From Marasmius tenuissimus (lineage: Eukaryota > Basidiomycota > Agaricomycetes > Agaricales > Marasmiaceae): 64,000 nucleotides of DNA. A model generated the notes under the pieces. The model was not told the origin of the DNA, searched no databases, and saw nothing but the letters and a program-made list of their open reading frames with translations. The translations under genes were made by a program, and so were the position numbers. The first letter of the stretch is position 1, and each line of letters starts with the position of its first letter. This document shows positions 55,721-64,000 of this stretch, piece after piece. The stretch spans positions 124,001-188,000 of the forward strand of contig JAQOTA010000053.1 in the NCBI GenBank assembly GCA_029532415.1, written 5' to 3'.

Positions 55721-57376
55721 TTACGCGCCGTCTGCCCCTGGCCCCGTACAAAGAGCTGCACGCCTCCCAATTCTGTCAGCTACGTCGTCGAACTTGACCA
55801 TAGCACTCTGTTCATCGATTCGCCTGTATCTGAGATCACTGGAGATGTCTTCCAACGCACGCTTCAGGACTCTGAGGGAAAGTTCGGGTGGTATAAGTCG
55901 ACGTGAGGGGGGAGGTTGTGGCGCGCCGGGAGTTCCGGTGATGTTCTGAGTTTGCCAAATGCTCCGGTAGGGAGGTATAGGCACGGTGTTTTTAGGTTCA
56001 CTAGTGGACGCACTGATGTTTGCGCTTGTTTCAGGAGCAAATGCTTTCAAATGTGCTGCGGGTAGACGGGGAGGATCCGTGCCCAATGAAGCCTCTGGTG
56101 GCGGCGTTGGTGAGGTCTCGATGAGATCGGGCAAGGCGAATTCGGCAGCTAGGGGTTGCGGTGAGGTACTGATACTCGTCATCACATCGGGTAGGCCGTG
56201 TATCATAGCTGTGTGATAACGTTACAGCGACATATAGGTAGAAGTGCTTGCAAAGACACACCTGGCAGACCAAACCCAGCTTTGCCTGTCGCGACATAGT
56301 GTTGACCGTTTGTGATGCGTGAAGATCCTAAGTCCTGTACCTCCGAGACAAGTTAGAATGGCATAGATCACTGAGCTCAAATCACCTCACATTGGCGTGA
56401 GCTGGCTTGTGGGTCCCACGTTTTCCCCTCCCGTTGGTCTTGTTCAGAACTACTTCAACCTGGTCATAGAAATCAGTTAGTGATCAACGGGCCCAGCTTG
56501 TGACGGCAAATAGGCAGCCACACCTTGACTTTTTTAGCGGCTGGTACATCAGAAGCCGAACTCGAGGGTACTCCTCCATCGTCAGTGACCGCACGCCTTC
56601 GCTTTCCGTGTCCTGTCCCACTCCCGTTGATGCTCGTCACAATGAACCGAGGTTCGTCGTTAGAGTCTAGTTCGTCTCTTTCCTCGGTCTCTCTTTCTTC
56701 GGCTTCCCCCACACGGTATCCCATTTCTTTTCGGCTATGTGTCGCCTTTCTCCCCTTGTTTGCCACGTACTCCTTCATCAACTCTTCCCAAAGAACCTCA
56801 TCTAGGCCCATCTTCTCCATGATAGACTCTTTTCGGAACTCGTCAAGCCTGCTACATTTCCTTTCGCGAGTTCTGCTGCACTCTCCACAGACAAGTTTGC
56901 GGCCTTGAACCTTGCTGGTACATGGTAAGTCGCGAGTGCTGCAGCGTTCACACCTCTACAGACCATGGATGATGAGGACGGAGGAACTAAAGGATCAACG
57001 AATAGGACATTACTTTTTTCTTATTCCTCTGCTTCCACTTAGATGCATCGAGTCCTGCATGGGGGTTATTGAATAGGCGAGAGAACAGCTGTTTGCGAGC
57101 CAGTTTGTCGACAAGATCGTTTGGGTCCCATTCGTCCTCGTCCTCGGTTTCGCCTTTGGTATCATGCTTAACCTCAGACTCGTCCCCCATTTCAAGAAAA
57201 GCCCAAAGCTCTCCCGCCCCTTCTACCGATTTTCGTACCGCGCTGGACGTGCATTCGTCCGTTTCTTTCTGCCTTTCTTCCCTGCTCGCCTTTGCTTTGC
57301 CGCCACCAGTGTTTGGTACGACTTCGTCCACTGCATTTGGGTTGATACGCCTTGAGTTTCGTGTCGCGTACTCCAT
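55721..57376 (-). CDS. Zn2Cys6-like transcription regulator, five exons, 474 aa
   Basis: Exons: 57014-57376, 56524-56955, 56391-56459, 56262-56334 and 55721-56208 (introns 58, 64, 56 and 53 nt); sum 1425 nt, phases consistent. It starts MEYATRNSRRINPNAV, with an acidic segment and a basic KWKQRNKKK patch. Exon 2 opens with the cysteine cluster CERCSTRDLPC...CGECSRTRERKC, spacing C-x2-C-x6-C-x10-C-x2-C-x7-C, close to a fungal Zn2Cys6 binuclear cluster. SRLDEFRKESIMEKMGLDE follows. Other basic nuclear-type stretches are GKRRR and PAAKKVK. The C-terminal exon is Pro/Ser-rich, ending in a helix (LRVLKRALEDISSDL). A DNA-binding nuclear role is inferred. The zinc cluster sits at about residues 120-155, away from the N-terminus. 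Confidence 0.75.
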
Positions 57377-58092
57377 CTTTTTTGCATTGATGATTGTAGA
57401 AGTGTGGATGGGTTGCGCGTGTTACGCGTTCGATTGCTTGTTTCGGAGGGTTCATGAGAATCTTGGTGATCCGTAGTCACCTCAGGTTGGGATTCCATCG
57501 AACAAGAGGACTGGGAGATTGAAGGCATGAGTAGACCCAGAGCACACGTTTCAAATTAAGTCAAATTAAGACAGGGAGAAGTTTAGGCTGCGGATTGTCG
57601 AACATGTCTGTCCGAAGCGCGGGCTTGTAGTTGATTGGGTCTCGGGTGGAAGATATTGGATGGCCAGGACGTACGTAGCTCTGTATCTGTGAAGAATCTA
57701 TCATATTAGTCTGGCACCCAGGGAGGGGGTACCGTCGTGCTCGGCTAATTTCAGACTCCGCCCACGAGCGCCCAATGCAGCGCAGCCGCTCAGTCAGTGT
57801 CCGACTTGATCAACTCACTGGTCGTTCCCCTCATTATTCAGAGTCAGCGTGTAGTACTTGAATGCCTTGAAAAAAAGCTACAAAAACCCGTAAGTATGAC
57901 AAGAGGACTCAGATAACTGGCTCCCCAATAAACTTGAATGTATCGAGTCTCGACATCGGGTTTTCTTTCTGTCTATCTGGTTTTTAGTTGAAAATATTGT
58001 CATCAATGACTTCAGCATAGATAAGATATGGAAACGCAAAGTTATCTGAAGGATTGGACGTTTTCGTGGCTTTCGAGTTGGGTGGAGAGTTC

Positions 58093-58121
58093 ATTGATAA
58101 GATGTACCCTATCTTATCAAT
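58093..58121. repeat. Perfect hairpin with GATAAG stems
   Basis: ATTGATAAGAT and ATCTTATCAAT, 11-bp perfect inverted repeats around a 7-bp loop. Further GATAAG words lie near 58195 and 58605-58650. It could be part of a decayed MITE or a cluster of GATA-factor sites. The surrounding 57377-58887 has no supported gene. Confidence 0.5.
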
Positions 58122-58887
58122 ATCGTCACTGAGCGCTGCAGCGAGCACCTGAGCGCGGAGTTTTAAATTAGCCGAGCACGACGATAAGATAATCTCTTCC
58201 GATGTTAGGAGGATAAGGTAATGGTAGGATCTTTGAAGTATTGTGTTTTGTCCCGTGAACAGACGACTGTGCTTAATCCTAGTTTGTGGGTCTTGCCGGA
58301 GGCCTGGCCTGGGTGGGAACAAATTTTTTTCTCGTGATACACATGTGATATGACGCGTACCAAACGCGTGCAGTGTATCTGCTTCGAGTTCCAGGTCAGG
58401 TCTGAGCGCTCAGGAATTGCCTGTGTCCGAATTCGTTTCGATATGGCTGTGGTTCCCAGCGCTGAAGGGAGTAGGTGGGTGGGTCACGAAAATTTCCAAC
58501 GTTTGGAGAGAGAATGAGATATTGGAGATGAGCGCAAGAGAGAAGAAGTGTTGACGCGCCGTTTGGACGCTGAGGCGCTAACGGCGAACGTGCGCTCATC
58601 TCTCATGATTATCTTATCCTCTGATAAGAGGCTCGTGCCTCGCCTCTTATCTCGGAGTACCCCCCTCCCTGGGCACCAGGCTGTAATACGACAGAACGAC
58701 TTATCTTCTGTGTTAGTATTACAGACGGCTAGCCAGGCTATTGCCAGACTCAGTTATACTCATGATCACTGCTCCCTCCATCACTGTCACTCAGACTTGC
58801 TCACTCCATGTTCGATAATCTTTACCCACTAGTATGTATTATGTTTGCTCTAGAGTATCTTCTACGAACCGCTTGGTATAGTAAAAT

Positions 58888-59897
58888 CTAATGGACAGCG
58901 TGCTTGGACCTCTGATCGGATACATAACCCAGAAATTCAGAAGGAGAATCATCGTTTTCAATGTCGAAAACCATTTCCCCGACTCCGTGCGCGCGATAAG
59001 AAGGCGCTAGGAAGGAGGGTGGTAGAGTGTGTGGGGCAGGTTTCGATACCACTCTCGGATCCGCAACCCTCTCCAACCGTTTCGCTCCCTTTCCCACAAA
59101 CACATTCCTCTCTCTCGAACGCGTCCCATCAACCCATTTGAAGAGCTCGCAAAAAGCCTCGTGGCGAAAGCTTGGCGCCATAACCTTCTTCACGAGGTGA
59201 CCGCTACCAATGTCCTTGTCGTCTTCTTCGTCGGACATCCCGCATGGGCCAAGGTCCGATACTGCGCGAAGGACAAACGACCAGAAGGCAGTTCCTTGAA
59301 TATCTTCATTCGAGGTACATCTGTCGAACATCACTGTCGCTATCTGAAGGCGGCGTTTGTGTTTCTGTAGGGAGTACCTCAGCGGTGGGTAACTGGGTAG
59401 GATAAAACTCTCACCATTACCAAGGTCCCCCTCCGAGCAGAGCCCCAATTGTTCCGCGCATAGACTTCGCTGCCAGCCAGTTCTCTGCGGATACGAAGTA
59501 AAATGCGATAAAGACGATCCGAGAATAATGCATGCCAATCAATCGTACGAGACCCAAATCGCCCCGGATATGAACATTCTATGGCTTGAGCCCGTGACAC
59601 CAACACGACAACGAGGGCGCGATTCCAAGCAGAATCCCTCCACTGCCGCAACGATGCCCCGGAGATATCCAATCCTGCACTACCAGACCCAGGGCCGTGC
59701 GCGATAGGATCCTGGTTGAAGAGGTGTAGGCGCTCCGTTGAGACACGAGGTATCGACGTTGCTTCCGAGCTCTTAGATACGCCCAATGCTTTGTAGAGAA
59801 GGCGCCGAGCCAATTCCTGATCGTGACCACAGTCAATGAGATGCTGGCCGGGTACATATAGGTCACTCACTTTGTGCTCTCGATACGAGGGGTGCAT
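58888..59897 (-). CDS. Conserved basidiomycete protein, mobile-element-associated family (317 aa)
   Basis: Two exons, 59421-59897 and 58888-59364 (intron 56 nt); sum 954 nt. It reads MHPSYREHKVSDLYVPGQHL, then HDQELARRLLYKALGV, IPRVSTERLHL, SGASLRQWRDSAWNRALVVV, FGSRTIDWHALFSDRLYRI, ATVMFDRCTSNEDIQGTAFW and KKVMAPSFRHEAFCELFKWV. I recognise this motif series from many hypothetical proteins repeated across Agaricomycete genomes, often near large transposons, but the function is unknown. Intact frame and splice sites suggest a functional or recent copy. Confidence 0.6.
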
Positions 59898-60415
59898 GGG
59901 GTGTCTGATGAGTTGCAGACACTGTCTTTATTTTTATAGCGCGAACCCAGTTTCCCAGGTTAGCTTGGCTGGGAGCATTCATGTTGAATACTGGACCAAA
60001 TCGACTTGTGAGACCGGCTTGGAGCATTCCATGCTACCAATGACACGGATGGAGTTTTAGCTTGAAACTCGGGACAGGGTCACCATTACGTGGATATTCG
60101 ATAGGGAATTCGTCAACGGACCCCGTCAATGAACATTTAGATCTGCGATGCAGATGAATGTACAGACCATTGCACAGGGAAGACTAATTGGTCGTCTTCA
60201 ACTGAACTTGCTTGTGCGCTGACGCGCTTTCCTAGGAGGCGTTGATGAACTTGCTCAGACCGCACGTCTTGTTGTCTATCCATAAGTACAATGATCTACC
60301 CGGAGAGTTCATCCTGATCGATCAGCCCGAAAAATCCTTCCTCACAAAACACTCGATAGTCTGGCGAAATGATAATGAACGTCAGCAACCGCTTTAGAGG
60401 TGAAAGATGATTCAT

Positions 60416-61017
60416 TCACTTGCCAGACACTGTAAAACCTCTATGTGCTGCACGCACGCGCAGAAATTCGGCCCATTCGCTTTCAGGGTGGATGCCCCGA
60501 AGCGGGAAACCTCCAAGAAGGAGATACGGGCGTCGATAAGCGCTGTCGTAGAAATCTTCACCCTCGCTGAGGTCTTCCGTTTCAGGCCGGGACGTTTCAA
60601 AGACATCCCCAAGATCGTCGCCACTCTTGCCGGTCTGAGATATGAGGTACGATGTGGAATCTGAGCTGTAGAAGTCGCCCGTCATATCGAGTGATTCTTC
60701 ATCTTCGTCTTCCCAGCCATCGGTGAGGTGCTTGACGTCGGCATCTTCGGCTATAACGCAAGCAGGTCAGCGTTGGTGAGTCTGAAGTACAAGAAGGGGT
60801 CGATCAACAGTTTACCTAGTACTTGCTGGTGGCCACTAAGATCGTTACATCCTCGATCGGAGAAACGACGCGTAAGGACGAAAAGTAGAAGCAGAAGTAT
60901 GAACCCTTGGCCAGAGGAACAACGCGTGACGACGAAGGTAAGATAGCGAGGGAGGTGTATCAGAGCATTGACAAGGTGATGGACCATGATTGAGATTGAT
61001 TTAGGGTCCAAGCGCAA
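60416..61017 (-). CDS. Small protein with N-terminal TM and SEWAEFL motif (178 aa)
   Basis: Two exons, 60816-61017 and 60416-60750 (intron 65 nt); sum 537 nt, phase consistent. The N-terminus MRLDPKSISIMVHHLVN leads into hydrophobic GFILLLLLFVLTRR, probably a membrane anchor. The second exon is strongly acidic (DGWEDEDEESLDMTGD, SRPETEDLSEGEDFYD). It ends with RPYLLLGGFPLRGI and HPESEWAEFLRVRAAHRGF. The last motif matches the gene at 62179-62736 (DSEWAEWLHMRADEKGF), so the two are paralogues in part. This copy stops soon after the motif; an additional 3' exon is possible. Confidence 0.55.
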
Positions 61018-62178
61018 TCATGAGCGTTGAGGACCTATAAAGAATCTGGTCCGATGTATACCAGTTTGACGGTATGCTCCCGCAAACGTTTCAACCTGGA
61101 AAGTAGAATTTGTACAAATTCAGAGAGGCATGGTTAGGGATATTGATATGTCAATCATCGCTAGACCTAAAATGAGATGATGACGCAGACCCCGCTGTTA
61201 CATGCATAAATCTGCGGCGCTCCAATTCTGTGAGGGATGGTTTAAGTTGTCAGGGATTCTGAGAACAGAAGGGTTCAAGGGGCTCTTGGGAGCATTGATC
61301 TAGATGCCTTCTCGAAAGTCGTGAGCCTGCTGAAATATCTGGTAGCGGTGAGGATTACTCACTAGTAAGCTATGTGTTGCATCGAAACTCTCAAAATCTC
61401 GTTCGGTGATCACTGGCACTGGTCATATAGCTGAAGCTACCTGAAGCATGTCCCTACCTACCTGACGATTGCTGGATGATGACAAGTATGCATGTATGCT
61501 TGCTCGTCACGATCAGGTCGGTTGCTTGTGGAACTGCAGGGTTCGCATTCTTGACAACGGCGGCGAACGCATTCAGCTTGTCAAATGGTTTCCGAATCGG
61601 ATTCGTTCCGGTTGCCCGGTGCTGCTAGCTAAACTTTTCCCACGACAAGCAGGGCTGAGCGCTTGAGGCTTCATGAGCAGACGTCGCGCGAGAACGTTCA
61701 ACGTTCAGCTGTCAAACTTTCAGTGTCACGCCAATGCCTGCAACCGAGCCTCAATCCGGGTTCAGCTCCCTTTCACATCGAAGAAGCGAAGCGTGTGCAA
61801 TGCCGAAAGTCTCGATGACCGCTCGTCGCCATTTTTGATCACCATCCACTTCCCTCTTAGGTCTCCTCTCCGACGGTAAATGGTCGGCGGACAGCGTGGA
61901 ACTCGAAACATCAGCTTGGCCTGGATTCGTAACGCTAAACTGTTTTCCATCTCCGATATCCGTACTCCAACGTTCAACGCTCATGGTTCTCCATCTTTAT
62001 CCAAATATATCGGCCTTCGCTGGGCGTACTTAAATCAACGTAGTGGGTCTAGGTCTCAGTCATTCCTCTCATCTACTTCACGTCCAGAGATCCGATAACC
62101 ACAGTTTCAAGTACGCGTGTCTCAACTATCTCAAGTATCGGCGCTCATAAATCGTTTGCCTTTCAAGTATAGAGAATC
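61018..62178. other. Intergenic between divergent small paralogues, no gene seen
   Basis: Short frames only. This is the shared upstream region of the two divergent SEWAE-motif genes. Confidence 0.4.
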
Positions 62179-62736
62179 ATGTCAGACAAAAGCGTCCACC
62201 AAGGTCTGGAATCTCGAGCACCCTCGAGACAGAGTGCCTCTGAACTTGTCTCAGAACCCGAACCTGTTTCAGAGAAGATCGAGGGTGTGATTGAATGTAA
62301 GCAGGCCTTCACACTCCAAGCACTATCTTCACTGGCGGAAAATTCCCCTTGACAGCGCGTGCTGAGGACCACGCCCGCAACTTAGACAAGGAAAACCCCG
62401 CCCACGGCCAACTCGACCGCAAGCCCAAGACCAAGGACTCGAACAAGAGGTTCATTGTTATCAACGGATATAAGATTTCGGACATAGCTCCGGATTCTGA
62501 ATGGGCGGAGTGGTTGCACATGAGAGCCGACGAGAAAGGCTTCGATTATCACGGTGAGCTCAATGCCCATGGTCTATATACTGCCTAATCTCTCTGCTTC
62601 TCCAGATCATTGGATCGTTGTTGAATTTGGCGTGGAGGCGTTGATGGAACTCGATGAAATCGAAGAGGGCGAGATCGTGTTCAGAGGGCAATACAGAGCC
62701 GGATCCATATTGGACTCCAGGCGTGCTTCCGTCTAA
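62179..62736 (+). CDS. Small protein with SEWAEWL motif, three exons (148 aa)
   Basis: Exons 62179-62296, 62356-62553 and 62606-62736 (introns 59 and 52 nt); sum 447 nt, all phases consistent. It starts MSDKSVHQGLESRAPSRQSA with a Ser/Glu-rich N-terminus and has a basic middle (DRKPKTKDSNKRF). The core is IVINGYKISDIAPDSEWAEW, LHMRADEKGFDYH, then HWIVVEFGVEALMELDEIEE, and the end is SILDSRRASV. No family known to me. Divergently oriented partner of 60416-61017. Confidence 0.65.
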
Positions 62737-63207
62737 TCGATATACTTACAGCTCCCTTAAATATTCATATCCCGTCGTTAGTAATCCCTTTTCGTTTGCG
62801 TATCTACGCGTCTATTTTTGCATCCACGTCGCGGCTGTCGCCTTCCAGTACTACGTATAACCATGCAACTCGAAAAGTCACTCGGCTAGCCATCGTGACA
62901 TGGACAGTACTTCAGTACTGCACGCTGAGCAGCGGTACATCGCCAGGCAAGAAGATCTACTCAGTTACACGACGTGAGTCTGGTTATCTGGTATGTTCCT
63001 AATTACAAGCAGTTCCGAAACCAAACTTCCACTTCAAGTGTTGGCTCCTTAGAGCTGCGCACAACACGAGTCGTTTGCCAAACTGAATGCGCCCTCGCCG
63101 AGTATGTTTAATCAACTAAAGGACAATGTTTAAGTTTCAATCTCTAATAAGAACATTAGGCGGCTCTGGTTACGGTACAAGCCCGTACGACGATCTACTG
63201 AAGTCAA
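62737..63207. other. Intergenic, no gene seen
   Basis: Nothing supported. Confidence 0.4.
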
Positions 63208-64000
63208 CTATACACCGCCGAGAGATTTAGATTTGATAACCTCGGAGCCAGTCTTGACGATATCGTTAACAAGAGCCTGCCAGTCTTCCTCCAACTTTTC
63301 CTTTACTTGCACATCTGTGGTCCGGATAAGACCCAATGCCCACCATTGCATGGCTACTACGAACAAGACCCAACCTGATTGGCCCAGCTTGACCAAGTCC
63401 TTTCCCCAGGACTGGCCTGCATTTTGAGGAAGAGGTGGAGGCCTATTACCGATGGGAGAACCCCGCCACCCGGGCTGCAGAGAGCACCACCACTTCCACA
63501 TTTCACCTGGAAACACCGCGAGGAACTGGTCGTCGATCGCGGGGGTCGTGTCCCATCGCTTCGCCTTGGCAGATATGAACATCTGTACGCTTCTTGGGCG
63601 TGCGCCCTTGAGTTGTGATGATCCTGATGCCTTCCAATCATGAGCTTGCTCCAGACGGATCCAGATCCTCTGAAGCTCACGGTAAGGGGCGGAGTAGGGC
63701 CCAAGCTCGACGTTGACGATGTAATGCCAGGCACGCGAGAGCCAAGCTGGAGATGTAGTGCCTTCGAGAAACACAGGGTACGAGACGGGACCATTTTCCA
63801 TACCGGCCTCGATTGTGCTGGTACCCAATGGCGTCTGTATTGACCTACTTAGTGGGCTTTGAAGAAATTGCTAGAACGAGAGTGACTTGCCTTGTCTTTC
63901 CCGCCGGTTTTGGTGGGCTCCACTTCTGTATCGGTAGGACCAACAACAGGTCCGGAAGGACCGACGGTGGCGTTGGGGGGACCAACATCGGAAGGACAGG
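63208..64000 (-). CDS. 3' part of a conserved Agaricomycete protein (Trp-rich), runs off the right edge
   Basis: The last exon (to 63208, stop after SKSLGGV) contains APYRELQRIWIRLEQ, a Lys/Arg segment, FPGEMWKWWCSLQPGWRG and KLGQSGWVLFVVAMQWWALG. The pattern W.RFE-like, then WW..LQP.WR, then G..G....V..L.WW is one I associate with repeated hypothetical proteins of mushroom genomes found near transposons. A probable upstream exon ends near 63890, with Pro/Gly/Val/Thr repeats (VGPSGPVVGPTDTEVEPT) continuing beyond 64000. The intron between them is not firmly placed; a GC-AG intron is one option. Confidence 0.5.

Noticed and set aside
58080..58660. A MITE bounded by GATAAG-rich inverted ends
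   Set aside because: Only the 29-bp hairpin is exact; the more distant GATAAG words do not align into consistent inverted arms.

Overview
The window looks like an accessory, transposon-rich part of a basidiomycete (Agaricomycetes-like) nuclear genome. This rests on many short GT-AG introns (about 47-77 nt), genes on both strands without operon structure, 7-TM-like and 'DDTDPR' sandwich/TM gene families, a Zn2Cys6-like regulator with basidiomycete flavour, and Copia, Gypsy and CACTA-like (Tnp2-type) elements. I saw no rRNA, convincing tRNA or CRISPR.

Layout. 0-12.5 kb: two paralogous polytopic membrane protein genes on the minus strand (A and B), probably part of a longer tandem array. Gene A is split by a 6.8-kb Copia element (2311-9125, TSD CCCAG), whose gag is itself split by a 484-bp solo LTR (3269-3752, TSD ATGGA). 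12.6-17.2 kb: two intact paralogous three-exon genes for single-pass surface proteins. 18.5-19.1 kb: a 0.6-kb foldback element. 19.6-42.3 kb: a degenerate array of small three-exon genes for signal-peptide/single-TM proteins (at 19.6, 22.5, 27.3, 29.0 and 41.8 kb, with a relic near 41.1 kb). It is duplicated as a block together with fragments of an NmrA/EasG-like reductase gene and several non-coding modules.

Inside the second block sits the most unusual structure. At 32241-40038 the 5' end of a Gypsy element (LTR plus gag start) is present as an inverted duplication, with two 1293-bp arms and both LTRs firing inward. It is flanked by a 15-bp direct repeat of the target. Its spacer was later invaded by a 4.54-kb non-autonomous LTR element (34169-38708, 735-bp LTRs, TSD CATAC) with a Tf1/sushi-like self-priming signature. 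The layout predicts hairpin RNA against the Gypsy family.

43-64 kb: a degenerate exon-like tandem repeat, a Cdc20-like WD40 pseudogene, an apparently intact six-exon Tnp2-type transposase gene (1329 aa), a small membrane protein gene, an F-box-like gene, a five-exon Zn2Cys6-like regulator (474 aa), a two-exon gene of a family I associate with mobile-element regions, a pair of divergent small paralogues sharing an acidic/'SEWAE' motif, and the 3' part of another gene of the mobile-element-associated kind running off the right edge.

Exon boundaries were derived by hand from GT/AG sites and reading-frame continuity. They are internally consistent (coding sums divisible by three) where stated, but are not supported by transcripts. 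Family names are from memory of conserved motifs, not from a search.
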